Shown here: positions 43,719 to 55,767 of the stretch, one piece after another
Position numbering within the stretch: position 1 is the first letter of the stretch
How the letters are laid out: every line of letters begins with the position of its first letter
Assembly: GCF_000224145.3 (NCBI RefSeq)
Contig: NC_020172.2
Span: forward strand, 2,649,557-2,713,556
DNA from: Ciona intestinalis
Taxonomy: Eukaryota > Chordata > Ascidiacea > Phlebobranchia > Cionidae
DNA: 64,000 nt
Direction of reading: 5' to 3'
Program-made: the position numbers and the translations under genes
The notes under the pieces: model-generated
Told to the model about the DNA's origin: nothing
Database searches by the model: none
Seen by the model: only the letters and a program-made list of their open reading frames with translations

Positions 43719-44420
43719 AGGCCTACCATTAAATGTTTTAAAAGTATGAAAGAATAACGTTTTCGTACATATAATACTAACTGCTTGTCGTTGTGTGTAG
43801 ACTATATTGGCCGCTAAGCAAGTCGGGCGACAATCCGTAATCTATATGTATTTTAAAGACCGCAGATTGTACATGTTAACAGAATGCCTATTTTGTTCAA
43901 ATATTGCTATACGGGTCCTTGCAAATTAGATGTGTCTGCAATATATCTGACAAACGCGAATGAGTTCTTCGTCATTGAGAGGTTATGGTGTACGAGTGGA
44001 CTCTAGACATATTTTTGTTTACTGTCGGAAATTGGTACGTATACGTTTATGATCATTCAGTTTACTTCAGTTTTGGCAAATGAACGTCATGTATTGTTTG
44101 TGTATGCAAACTGTTAACCGGTAAGAGTGCTGTTATACTAAAGTCGTTTCCTGCTATAGCACTCTGTACTGTGAGTTTCCCATTTCCAGCTATGTTGACC
44201 TACTGTCAGGCAGAATATTTACTTTTATTTAACCACTTTAACCGGTGCGCGAAACAAGGACGATTTGACATAGTGTCGAGTCAACATTTTTAAATAAACA
44301 GTGCATTTAATGTGTCTTCGACATGCGTAGCGACAGTATAGCCTATTTAGTGAGCTTATTCTGATTTGTTTTATGCTGCACTAAAGTATTGCAGCAAAAA
44401 CTAATTTAGCTTGCAGGTTC
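43719..44420. other. Gene-free spacer
   Basis: AT-rich sequence upstream of the SLC35G-like gene; nothing supported. Confidence 0.5.
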
Positions 44421-44470
44421 ACTAGGATGGGGTAAGATGAGACATCCTTTTATTCTTATTTTAGGGCCAA
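44421..44470 (-). mobile_element. MITE end fragment
   Basis: cactaggatggggtaagatg plus about 30 bp, then a short TA-rich stretch. Confidence 0.6.
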
Positions 44471-44495
44471 TATATATACATATATATGGACGCTA

Positions 44496-44678
44496 TCTAG
44501 GGCGGGAAAAGATGGGAGACCTTTTGCACGTAATATCCAAATATCGTATTTTAAACAATTAACAACGATCTACAGGAGTCGAGAGGATACATATTTATAA
44601 TTCTTTGAATGTGTTTACAACTAAATTGGACAAGAAAATAGAATGAAAAGGTGTCCCATCTTTCCCCGCTCTACTATA
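44496..44678 (+). mobile_element. MITE upstream of the SLC35G-like gene
   Basis: tctagggcgggaaaagatgg to catctttccccgctctacta; ends 84 bp before the start codon. Confidence 0.85.
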
Positions 44679-44761
44679 AAGCTGTTTTGAAGTTAATAAT
44701 TGACAATATACACGTATATACAGTTAATGTAACTCTATTTCGTTTCAAGTACTCTTAGAAA

Positions 44762-46300
44762 ATGAAAGTGTGCTGTTATAATAAAGCAGACTGCCGATCT
44801 TTAGGAATACTGTATTCTGTAATAGCAGCTATCTTCGGATCGTTGGCAGGACTTAGTCTCAAAGTTGCTCCGAGTACAAGTCAGTTACATGGCGGTCTGT
44901 CGCACTTTATTCTCGCATACACAGTTTGTCTTCCCATATCCACATTTGGCCCGCTTAAATTCGAGGCACGAAGATGGAATCTAGTTTATACGAATCTTTT
45001 TGGCATTATGTCAAGCATCAGCACAATGACGAACTTTCTTGCGTTCGAGTTCCTGCCTATGAGTGACGTATTTGCTATTGTGAGCTCAAGTGCCGCAACA
45101 ACAATGATGCTCGCATGTGTTTTTCTAAAAGGTAATTAATACTGACTTGAAATCATTTATATGAAAAGATGGGACATGTTTTCATACTTTAACCGATACA
45201 TTTGGTAATAAAGTATGAATATTTACAGAGTTATATATAGCAGTATAGGACCGCGGTTCTAACACGGTTGTTAATTGATAAAAACACGTCAGGAAATATG
45301 AGGTTTTGGTGGTTAAGGTATCCCATCTTACCTCACAGTATAAGTAGGGTGGGGGATGATGGAACACCTTTAGCACATGTTATCCAAACATCCTGATCGT
45401 CTTTTAAACAATTTACACGGTGGGAGTCTTATAAGGATACAGTTTTATAATTCTGTAAATGTTCTTTATTTACTACCTAATGGGTTGAGAAAATAGAATG
45501 AAAAGGTGTACCATCTCCCCACCCTACTATACTATATATCCGGCTTTGTTGAGTAAGTTTTAAGTGTACATTATAAAATACACAATATAGGACTTTGTAA
45601 CGCGGCTTTTATGTGGTTAGACTGTATAAATATGCTATAAACAGTTTACTATACTTACTTACTACGAAGCTGTAACTTATTTTGTGGAAGCTATGTAATT
45701 ACACTTGTTGTATTTTTATTTTACACTAAAAATATGTTTTTAGAAAACTGCACAGCGACGGACCTTCTTTTCTCTATTGTGGCGTTGGTCGGTGTAGTTC
45801 TTGTTGCGCAGCCCAATTTTCTCTTCCATGGAACGGAATACAGAGACGATAGGTACATTGGTACCATCCTTGCACTTGCTTGTAACTTTTCGACCGCATT
45901 TGCCGTTCTATTTACACGAAAATTAGCGGGCAAAGTAAACACTGTACACCTCATACTTTCAAGGTCATTCTGGGGCATTTTGTTCTGTGCAGTGTCTTTA
46001 AATTTCGTTGAAGGTGCTGAAGAAATTCCATGCCTCACAGTTTGTGCATTCCTTTGTCTCAGCGCAGTGTTGGGACTTTTAAATTGGACTTTCCGCTGTG
46101 TGGCGCTCATGCTAGAACGGGCAGGTCCTGTAATAGTCGCCTATTCCAGTCTTATTGGTTTCGCATTTTTACTCGATTATTTCGTGCTGGGAACGGCGAC
46201 CAATTTATTAAGCATTATAGGTGCTATCGCCATCTTCGCAAGCTCGGCTGGCATCGCTTTAAAAACAACAGTTTCAGATTGCTCTCATGAGCGAACGTGA
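44762..46300 (+). CDS. SLC35G-like EamA/drug-metabolite transporter
   Basis: Two exons, 44762-45131 and 45744-46300, joined in phase 1 (GT-AG), give 308 residues. The protein is almost all membrane: about ten hydrophobic segments, arranged as two EamA halves (first half LGILYSVIAAIFGSLAGLSL and on; second half from YIGTILALACNFSTAFAVLF). The end of the first half, DLLFSIVALVGVVLVAQPNF then LFHG, matches the SLC35G (TMEM20/22) pattern. SLC35G1 is an ER/plasma-membrane protein tied to STIM1 and calcium in vertebrates; substrate and location here are unknown. The start ATG follows directly on an AT-rich leader. A likely poly(A) signal is at 46783-46788. The 612-bp intron holds two MITEs. Confidence 0.88.
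45160..45341 (-). mobile_element. MITE in the SLC35G-like intron
   Basis: aaagatgggacatgttttca to cccatcttacctcacagta; directly followed by another copy. Confidence 0.75.
45343..45532 (+). mobile_element. MITE in the SLC35G-like intron
   Basis: agtagggtgggggatgatgg to ccatctccccaccctacta; abuts the preceding copy. Confidence 0.88.
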
Positions 46301-46490
46301 CCATAGTACATGCTCTTTTTTTGTGTAATTTATCTTCGCATGCACTTATATAAAACCATGTTTCAATACTAATGCTAAATTAAAATTTGATATGTCGATA
46401 GTGTTACAGGTAAATGTATCATTGGATTAGGATTTGTTTTGCCGGTAAACAACCGACCTCTCAGAGAAATATTGAGTGGCAACTCATACA

Positions 46491-46675
46491 CAGTATGGTG
46501 GGGGAAGAAGGGAAATCTTTTCATTCTATTTTCTAGTCCTATTTGATCGTAACAAAGAGGATTCAAAGAAATATGAAACTGTATCCTTACGACTCACATG
46601 GGGCGTTGTTAATTGTTTAAAACATGATCAGGATATTATTTGAGAAAGGGTATCTTACCCCCAAGGTACTATAGT
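46491..46675 (-). mobile_element. MITE
   Basis: cagtatggtgggggaagaag to tatcttacccccaaggtacta, in the 3' flank of the SLC35G-like gene. Confidence 0.82.
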
Positions 46676-47051
46676 TGTCCTAAGAATCCTACCAGCTTAA
46701 ATGAAAATGCAGCACATGAAACATAATGTAAAGAAAAATGGAACTAGGGACAAAAATATACAAAATGTAACGACAGTACGTAAATAAAACTGATTGTAAA
46801 ATGTAAAGATGTGCGGATACACAGCTCTTACGCCAACATGGAGACGATAATCACAGCAATATACTATGCGCGGATCCAAATGGAAGATAATTGAAGTTTA
46901 AGTTCAAGTATATATGTTACAATTGTGTAAAGCCATGTGGTTTGTGTAAACGAAAAAAGATTGCATTGAGAAAGATGCACATCGAGTTTTGGCCGGAGAC
47001 CGTTGCAGTGGTGAAATAAAAGCACAAAGGTTTTGAAATGACTCTTTTAGT
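46676..47051. other. Convergent spacer between SLC35G-like and Hox13
   Basis: Holds plus-strand aataaa at 46783-46788. No minus-strand AATAAA for Hox13 is seen within 550 bp, so that gene may use a variant signal. Confidence 0.5.
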
Positions 47052-50000
47052 TTACATTAGTATAGAGGCTGATCCAAGACCTGGAACGTGCGAGTGAATG
47101 TGGTCGATTCGAATGTGTTCGTTCTTCATTTCGATTGGAATCATTGCACTGTGACGTTGGTACATCTCTTGTTTTTGTGTGTGGCTGTCTCGTCGCTGCA
47201 ACTCCGTCGTCTGGTGGTGCTACAGAGCAAAGAAACACAATTCTAAGTCTTGTGTGCGGAGACAGCTAAATACCAAATGTAGGAATGTAATTTTATTTAC
47301 CTGCTGGTTGTCTTTTATTTCGCGTTGCTTTATCTTCTTATCTTTAACACGTCGATTTTGAAACCAAATTTTGACTTGGCGGTCAGAAAGCTTCAGGTCT
47401 CTTGCAATGTTTTCTCTTTTCTGTCGCGTTATGAAGTTGTTTGCTTTGTACTCACGCTCAAGGCTGCTGATCTGGGTTTTGCTGTAAGGCTGGCGTTTCT
47501 TCCGAGAATGTGATGGTCCATGTTGAAGACCTAGCGCTGCAATTAAGAAGTCTGTTTAAACCACAAGTAACTGTCGAAAGAACAGAAACCGTCGAGCAAC
47601 CATACCTAAAGGTCAACTCCTCTGTTTCTAAGTAATCTTGTTCATAATAAAGTAAATTTAAACCAATAATGAATGATCTGCACAAGTACGTATGTCTAAC
47701 CGTCCTACATACGTCACATTCGCCTCATTTATCAGCACCTCATGCGCAACAAAAATTTCGACAACGGCGCAAAACAAGGTTGTTAGGAGCAATTACTGAA
47801 AAACGAGACCTACTGATTGACAAATAGCTTTTGATTTAAAAACACTATAACATTTTGTGTGTTGTGATGTTATTGGTATATAAAATGAAAATCTAGTTTA
47901 AGTAACATCACTTATATAATAACGGATGGGGGAAGAAGTGACATTTTTTCTTTCCATTTTCTTGTCCCATTCGGTAGTATCGTAACCTCACGTTTCCTAT
48001 ATATTATTGTTAATTGTTTAAAACACGATTAGAATATCTAAATATTATGTGCTAAAGGTGTCCCGTCTTTCCCCCAGCCTAATATAAATTACATACATTG
48101 CACAGTGTAAGATCGATACCGTTAGCATAAATAATATCGTATGTTTCCTAATCGTGTTTTAACAAGTAATGACGCTATTTTATAGTCTTTATGATACAAT
48201 TTTATAATTCTGTATATATTCCAATCTACCAAATCGGATGATGAAAAACAAGGAAATAAAATGTGTACCATCATTACCCCAACCACTAATACAAATCATG
48301 CAAAGCAACTTTCAGTTTAGTTTTTAACTAATTCGTCCTTTTTAATTTTACAGACTATATAATACGAAAATGTGTTAAAGATCGGCCAAATACTATAGAA
48401 TTGTTGGGTAAAAAGGATACCGTTATGTTATAATAACCCCCTTTTTTTAAAACTAGATTCGTGAGGGTCGGTTGAATAATTCTGTCAAATGAAAGAACTG
48501 GTTTTGGATACAGTTATTACATAAATGCCATATGAACCATCTCACCCAACCTATTCTTACGCTCATATTGAAACAGGCGTGGTCAGAGCCGGAACATAAT
48601 ATTTTACCGTTTTAAAATGTTAAACAGAATCTATTCAACGATGCTTTTAGCGTGGACTCACAATTGTTAAGACGACAGTTGTAAAACTCGTGGTGACACG
48701 GTCATGCCGTACCCAGTTCAATTTTATTAAATATTTATTTGTATTTGACGTCAGGGCGAATTGAAATTGGCTGTTAAATTTTTATTGCGCAATTTCGAAG
48801 GCCGGCGGTCCATTTCCAGAGCCCAGGCGAATTACAGCGTTCTAGCACGTTAGCGTATGGCTTTGGTTTGATGCAAACGGAACATAATAAACCGCTTCCC
48901 ACATTGGCTACAAACCATACCAAGTTTAGGCCATTAAATATAACTTTAAATTTTCTGCAAACGAAATGCACACCGTAGCCCGCATATTTAAACGTACATC
49001 AAGTGTACGCTAGTAAAACATACCTTTACGGCTGTCGCCAGAACACTAAATGGGGTGTACACATAATGTTTAACATCAAAGCGTTAGTTGGCCGCTTGCA
49101 TGTCAAGTCCTATATCATCCGCCAAATGCATAAAAGGGGTAAGCGGGCATGCAAGGTTAAAGCTCGTAAACGTAACCGAAGTCAACAGTTCAGCGAAAGC
49201 AATGAGACCTATGGAAGAATTCTCTCCTCAAAAGCCGTGATTAACAATTCGATTTAACTACCAAACACACATCGCAAATTCCCTCATATGTTTGACGGAA
49301 ATAAAAAAGCGGCGATAAAATTTGAGATCAGAGAGCTGGTCCACCTGTGGTATTTTGGCTTTAATCGTAAAGCTGATATTACGATGCGATAAAACGCAAT
49401 ACTCTCACTGCAAACATAGGGTTTTTAATGTATGCTGTAGAAGAACATTATTCTGTTCAAAATTAAAAAAAATAATGAAAGACGCAGCTGTACCGGCAAT
49501 CCGAAGAAAAAGTGTCAAGCGAAAAATAACTAATTTACCCAAAGATACGAAAATATTATCGAAAATATGATATACTGCCGCTTAAACCATGTTAAGCATA
49601 TCCCAAGTGATATGTTCGATTTAAAATGGCCGCCAACTCCACGGGCACACGCTAAGAGAGCTGTGCTAACTTACAACTAACCCAAACCAAAAGGAAACCA
49701 AATACATACAATACACTGATGATACCAAGGCGATAAGTTGATTATATCACATGGCGACATAAAATCGAACTTAATTTTTCTCTAATGAATTTAAAAACTG
49801 GTGTGTATAAAAGTGCAGCTAGTAAGGTAGGAGAAGACGGGGCACGTTATAAGCACATAATATCCAAACATATTGATCAATAACAGCGGTGTATGGGAGT
49901 CGCGAGGATACGGCTTGTAATTCTTCGAATGTTTTTTTTTACTCCCAAATGGGACGGGAAAAGCGAATAAAAAAGATGTCCCATCTTCTCGCACTCTATA

Positions 50001-52791
50001 CTATATATCACCTATGACAATTTAGTTGCGATATTACTTTACATGCCGAATTGGATTTGGTAGAATTTTTTACAGTTACAGCGTTTTATTAGAACACATA
50101 AATATAGTTATTGTAATAAACTTTATTATGTTTATTATTCACACTATTTATAACGATGTATAATTTATAATACTTGTTTTTATGCACAGAATTATTAAGG
50201 ACGAACCAATTCTAAATTTAAAATGGCGTCTTTTTATGTAAAGGCATGGTACCTGCACAGCAATATGCGCTTACAGTCATTACGTATGCGGTACGGACGT
50301 TTCGCATTGAACTGGATACGCCTTTCGATCAAACTGCAGACGAGAGAGCACCGCTGCCGTTAAATTACCTCTAACATTTATTAGTAACTTAATATGGCCA
50401 CCTAGAAGGACTTGCTGAAAGGCTCTACTTTTAGCTGGATAATGGTTAAGGGTGTTCATATTGAATCACATACTGCATTGACGTGGATATATGCTACCAA
50501 TTGATGGGTTTGAATGTTTCTTGATAAATAAAGTAACTGTAGTAGAATATTTTTTGATTCTATAAACAAAAAAGGTACACATACTAACTTCAGTTAAAAG
50601 AATCATAAACATATAAACTCCAGACGCTTTCCTGAAACTGCTTTTCTATTGCTTTCTAACTATATTAAAATGAATGTTTCTTATGCACTATGTGTTACCA
50701 AATACACACTGTACAGTTTCATTAGGACTAAGCTGTATAATGCTATATACAAGGAACAGTAGGTAGCACAAATGCTACGAGTTAGGTGGTGTACAGTTGA
50801 TAATTAGAGTACTTGGGAACTTGGACGACGAAGGCGATTTTCACTTTAGTAATCAACGCGGCAAAATGATACGACGATCGTTCAGTAAGCATGCTGGCCA
50901 ATTATAGCTAGCACACCATGTACGCTGAAATGTTAAAATTTATAAAGGGTAAACGCATAAATAATTGCTTCTGAATTCATTTTGTGATTTTTTTTGTACA
51001 CCGGTAGTGTATAGTAGGGTAGGGTGAAAATTAACGTGTTTTTATTTTTTATCGTCCCATTTGATAGCAAACAAAGGAAACTGTTTATCAGGAAGGCTAT
51101 TTTGTGCCAACCATCGTACCCCACAATACTATATGATGCAAAATATTTCAAATATTGTTGGATTGCAACCACTTCCCAATAGATAGGAGAAAGTTAAATT
51201 AGCGTCATGTAGTTGTTGTCGTTTCCTCGCCAAATTATCCTAATGGGCATTAAACTAGAGTCTAAGTTGTTTGGTTCTGGCGTTATAATGGCGGAGGCGC
51301 AACCAAGCAAACAAGCAATTTCACGCCTGACAGATAGCTGGCTTGAACTCGCACAAACTACAGTACAGTTGCGAATCCAAAACCCACACAATGTCTATTG
51401 AATCGTCATACATATAAGCATAACTGGCGGCATAATCATTTATCCGAAAGTGAACCTTTTATGCGGTGAATGTACAGTGTGGAGTTTCTCAAGCTTTTGA
51501 AGCAAAATGACAGTGAGTTTACCCAAGGCGGCAGTGGTATATCAAATACTCGAAATCACGCCTCGGATGCGCATTTTGTGTCAGTCTGCCGAGCCCATTC
51601 TGCGAACACGGTGTGTGGGCAGGGCCTGGCGAAATTGGCTCGGCCGTAAGCCAACTATGTTACGATGCTTCTACCAAAATGAGACAGGACACTATACAGT
51701 AAATAGGAAACTTGTATGATATAACTGACTGTCAAAAACACTGAAATTTAATTCTACCAATGATTTATCACATCATATTGAAAAGAAAACGACAATTTTA
51801 CATCCTAAAATACGGTCTTGACTATAATTGTACATAAATGTACTGCATGAAAAGTAATGTACACTTAAAAAACACTTACTTCTACCTAACCGTTTTTATA
51901 AAGACAATATTCCTTTAAATTTCTGCGGAAACTTATATATATCTGAACACAGGTGTACAGACTACACGCGAATATGTCAAATTTGGCGAGCAAGGAACAT
52001 TTTATACGCTATAGGTGGTAGTTTACGTGTTTTACCGTTAAAATTATACTATCCAGAAGCATGTGAAATAGCGCCGTGGTTTAGTGCGGCGAATATAATT
52101 TTTTAGTGCGTTGTTTCAGCAGATACATTGTGTATATCTCGTTTGCCAGCCTTGGTATAATTTTGATAGCGCGGCTCTTAAAGTTTATTTAAATGCGCCG
52201 AAAAGGCCCTTACGTTTTTAAAGAGATTTTTTGTTGCCTGGCTTGGCGCGATTTAATGTCTTATAACTTTTTTTTATAAAAATACGATTTTATTGTTGAT
52301 AAAGGTTACATCGTGGTAACCCATAAGCGAGAACAAGGATCATGAAATACTGCAGGACACTTTTTCATTCTATTTTCTTGTCCCATTTGACAGTAAACAA
52401 AGAAAATCAAAGATTTATAAAACCGTATCCTCACGACTCCTATATACCGTTGTTAATTGTTTAAAATATAATCAGAATATTTGGATATTTTGTGCTAAAG
52501 GTGTCGCATCTTCCCCCACCTTACTGTGTATATATTACAGTGCTTATGTTATTTACAATTACCTTCGTGACCTCGGTCCCCGTTGAAGCGAATTGTTTGG
52601 AAGTTGATTTGGCCACCCATCTGAGTGACTTGGTCAGCTACGGTAGCGGGGTGGGGAAATTGCCCCGCGTGCGGGTGGGGGTTGGCTATGAACCCATGGG
52701 ACATGGGCGGCGTGCCCGGTGTCGGTACACCCACAGTGTGGTATTGGTATTGGCTGTGTATGTTGTACATTGGGTTGGGTTGATTAGCCAT
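47052..52791 (-). CDS. Hox13: Homeobox protein Hox13 (posterior Hox)
   Basis: Exons from the right: 52791-52563 (coding; acceptor at 52794), 47536-47301, 47219-47052; phases 1 and 0, GT-AG; 210 residues. The N-terminal exon, [20 protein letters not shown] and on, is His/Pro/Gly-rich. The second exon holds a complete homeodomain, from [20 protein letters not shown] to [16 protein letters not shown], with Gln50 and Asn51. Val in NRRVK and the K-D-K end fit the Hox13 group (NRRVKEKK) rather than Hox9-12 (NRRMK). The last exon encodes 56 His/Gln-rich residues ([12 protein letters not shown] to SASILM). Ciona keeps Hox12 and Hox13 apart from its other Hox genes; this pair fits. The homeobox and last exons are solid; joining the MANQ exon across a 5-kb intron rests on phase and composition. 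A clean acceptor sits three bases before its ATG, so a 5' noncoding exon is likely. Confidence 0.85.
47919..48086 (-). mobile_element. MITE in Hox13 intron
   Basis: aataacggatgggggaagaa to gtctttcccccagccta; first-subfamily. Confidence 0.8.
48097..48290 (+). mobile_element. MITE, second subfamily, Hox13 intron
   Basis: cattgcacagtgtaagatcg to accatcattaccccaacca; 10 bp from the previous copy. Confidence 0.75.
48398..48556 (+). mobile_element. MITE, diverged, Hox13 intron
   Basis: gaattgttgggtaaaaagga to gaaccatctcacccaaccta. Confidence 0.65.
49820..50003 (+). mobile_element. MITE in Hox13 intron
   Basis: tagtaaggtaggagaagacg to ccatcttctcgcactcta. Confidence 0.83.
51012..51133 (-). mobile_element. 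MITE, internally deleted, Hox13 intron
   Basis: tagtagggtagggtgaaaat to accatcgtaccccacaatac, 122 bp instead of about 200. Confidence 0.75.
52305..52347 (+). mobile_element. SINE fragment
   Basis: ggttacatcgtggtaaccca to aggatcatgaaata, cut off by the MITE that follows. Confidence 0.55.
52350..52527 (-). mobile_element. MITE beside Hox13 exon 1
   Basis: ctgcaggacactttttcatt to cgcatcttcccccaccttac; it ends 36 bp from the donor of the MANQ exon. Confidence 0.8.
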
Positions 52792-53113
52792 AACCTAAAG
52801 GGGAAAATCAATGTTATATAACGTTTTTTCTTAAATTTCTTGTAAGTGCAAATGTAGGTGCCAGTACTCGTGCTGGATAGATAACTCTATATTTAAAAAG
52901 CTATTCCAATCAAGGTAAAATAAAAAACACGGGTAATACTGTTTAGGTTTATCACATTTTTTTAGGATAATCGATGCTTGTGTATACTGCAATTGTTAGA
53001 ACATGAGTTAAAATTATACTCAAACACAGCAAGAGCTACTTACTGGCCATTTAAGACAATACACAAGCAATTAAATGCGTATTTAACACGTTAGACAACG
53101 GCTATACAAAGTT

Positions 53114-53265
53114 TAAATCACAAACTATAAACGTTTCCTTTCCTGTGCACTTGGGGTTCCTCCACTTGAAAAATGAAGGTAAGCAGCACCTTGAGGTCCA
53201 TGTGGAATTTGATGGTGGCCCTGATGGTACCAGCCTGCTGGAGGAAAGTGTCGACTTGCTGAAAT
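53114..53265 (-). other. Exon-like stretch 5' of Hox13, function unknown
   Basis: On the minus strand, after a good acceptor (gaaatttcag, then caagtcgacac), a frame reads SRHFPPAGWYHQGHHQIPHG and on to TPSAQERKRL before a TAG stop, about 45 residues. The His/Pro/Gly style is close to the Hox13 MANQ exon. No donor in this frame would join it in phase to that exon, so it is either a last exon of another transcript or chance. Confidence 0.35.
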
Positions 53266-53269
53266 TTCC

Positions 53270-54866
53270 ATTTTCGAAAAAAATAAATTTTCCCGAAAAT
53301 ATATTTTTGAAAATTATTTGATTTTTTTCTGAAAATATTTTCAGACTGCTTCTTTTTTAAAGTGCTGAGTTCGGAAAAGTTTTTTATACCTCTGCTTGCT
53401 GTTTTTATTACCACTTTGATACTGTCGTTTTGTCAATATAAGATAACGTACAAAATACTAAACTGCCAGAAATGCTATAACAGAGTTGATTCTATAAGGA
53501 AATAATAAAACGTTCCGTCAGTAACAGCATTAATACACGACTTATTAGGCTTAAACTGATCTTTTATTTTTTGGCGTTTGAAAAAAGAACGAATTTTCTT
53601 CGAAAAAGGCGATGTCTGCGTTGATATCGGCTCGACTTTTTAACTATATACGTTAAGTCGCCAAAACAGAAACATATAGCGCGCGATTTATTATTACGCA
53701 TTTTTTCATTGTTCTACAGTAAAATGTAAGGGTTAACGCTTGTTTTTTTTAGCGTTTTTCAATTATTGCAACGGCCCTTTTCCATGCACCCAGCCAAGAC
53801 GTATACTATTATTGCACAATTCGACCTTTTTTGAAAGATTACATTTAACAGGTGTATTCTTCATCTATAATCCGAAACTAAACACCGCAAATTCTATGGC
53901 GTATTTTCAGGAAATATCCTATCCTTTTTCATATACATAACAATGTTTTGGGTATCTGCGTTTTCTCCTGTCTGTATATAAACTCCTTGCCCGCGGCTTA
54001 ATAAATTACCGCTAGCCTGGCCAACGCTGTAATACAACAGGTCCTTCCGAAATATCAGCCCCTATTAAACGCACGGTAGTCCAGGCCGTAAAAGGGTTCG
54101 GCAAACACAAATGTAAAGTAAAGAAAAAAATGCGGCATGTCTTTGGAGTTTATGGGCACAAATTGAATTTTAAATTGTGCGTACCATATTGTAACAGAGT
54201 ATCAGAAAACACAGAACTTCTCACTTTTGGAGTTATCTTTTATATAAGTCCACTATAGGTTAAAATAAAACTTAGACTGCATAACCGTCTTGTCGAAAAG
54301 TGTTGCGACCACACATCTCTCTGTCAAACTGTAATTGGATGTCTCCGCGGCACGAAAGTGGCTTAATCGAGAGCCTCAAAAACGACCATACCCCTCTCCA
54401 ATGCGAAAACTGCCTTCGGAAAAATCCAAATTAAATTCGGCGTCGCGTGGTGTACGACGGCCCTCTGAAACAACATTGAAACGGGAGGCCGTCTTGTAGC
54501 TATTTTCGCCAGCTCTGTCGGCTGGGGTTTGCCATCAAAGAGCGCGAAAACCCAGTAAATCACTTGCGACGATTGACTCTTACTGAGCGGGTAAAACTAA
54601 CTGCCTCGCGTTCAAAGTTATTGAAAAGCAGTGAACTTTTCGATTCCTAAATTTTTAAAGTATCTTCACTAGGTTGTTATTAGTACTTTTGGGTGGAAAA
54701 CTGTCTCAGGTCTCTACATTTTAACTCTCTGAGCCTGAATGCTCTGTTACGTTTCAAATTAATATCCCTTGCGTGTAAAAACCTCCCAAACCAATTCAAT
54801 CCTGTCTTGATAGTTCCTCATGTTGGAAAAGCTGCCAGAATAGAAATCTTGGTTTTGTTTTTTCAG
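53270..54866. other. Hox12/Hox13 divergent region, first part
   Basis: No supported coding. AT-rich, with a GC-richer block around 54300-54560 whose minus ORF has no splice context. Confidence 0.45.
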
Positions 54867-54919
54867 CCGTATCGTATGGAGTCTAACGACTTAGAGGGCC
54901 GTGAATACTACACTGTACG
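54867..54919 (+). other. Exon-like island upstream of Hox12
   Basis: 53 bp bounded by ggttttgttttttcag and a consensus donor gtgagt. It contains ATG and reads MESNDLEGREYYTV. It could be a leader exon spliced to the acceptor at 57314 just before the Hox12 ATG; if so its frame meets a stop before that ATG and would be an upstream ORF. Confidence 0.35.
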
Positions 54920-55094
54920 GTGAGTGACGTATTTATTTAGTGGATACTTAATTCATTATACGAGGCATTGTAAAATTTCAAGACGATGCTATTTTCCGAT
55001 TATTTTAAGAAAAAATGTTTTGATTCCTTATAATTAAAGGGCAAGTTTTACTGCGGATATCCGATGAATGAATCATCAATCTACAAGCACTGCA

Positions 55095-55200
55095 GCTGAT
55101 TCACGTTTTCGTTCTATTTTGTGGTCCCATTTGATGGTAAACAGAAAATGCAGCCAACTTTGGGCTAACGGTATCCATCTTACCCCACAGTACAATATTA
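55095..55200 (-). mobile_element. MITE remnant
   Basis: ttcgttctattttgtggtcc to ccatcttaccccacagtaca; left end lost. Confidence 0.7.
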
Positions 55201-55664
55201 CATGATGTTTTTGCGAAGTCTAATTTGCTGGGCAAAAACTGCGTCGAGATCGCCGGGCTTCAAACACGTGACAATAGACATCGTTATGACGTGTCGAGCG
55301 ATTGTTACGACATAATAAGAGGGAGTATACGCATTGGCATACTGTTGTTGCGTTGAAATGACGAAATCAACAGTTTCAATTGACGACATCAATTTTGCTG
55401 CATTTTTTAACAATAACAGAGTTGGTGTGTAACGCTTGCTGGTTGTGACATTCCCCATTAAAATGGCGGTCTATAATATGGAATTAGGGATATTCCCTGG
55501 TCGATAATTGCTAAAATCACTTCAACAACGTTTACGACCGAATTCGTTCGCACCTGATTTAAGAGTTTGCCTTCGTACGGTGTGTTTGTAATGTCATAAC
55601 TCAAAACGGGAACCTGTCACACGATTAACATCCGGCTTGTGTATAGCTACTTTGATTTGTATAT

Positions 55665-55767
55665 AGTACTGCGGGGTAAGATGGATACCATTAGCATATA
55701 ATATTCCATATTTTTCAATCGTGTTTTTAACATTGCTTATTAGAAATCCTACCCGACCCTACTACAT
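55665..55767 (+). mobile_element. MITE, internally deleted
   Basis: tagtactgcggggtaagatg to cctacccgaccctacta, about 103 bp. Confidence 0.72.

Larger units (their letters stand above)
47537..52562. other. Large Hox13 intron
   Basis: About 5 kb without supported exons. Several GC-richer islands (48720-48960, 49040-49260, 51240-51400, 51500-51720) carry short ORFs on the plus strand without splice sites; they may be enhancers. At least six MITEs lie inside. Confidence 0.45.

Noticed and set aside
49003-49257. Basic 84-residue plus ORF in the Hox13 intron
   Set aside because: No splice sites, leader or recognisable similarity; likely chance.
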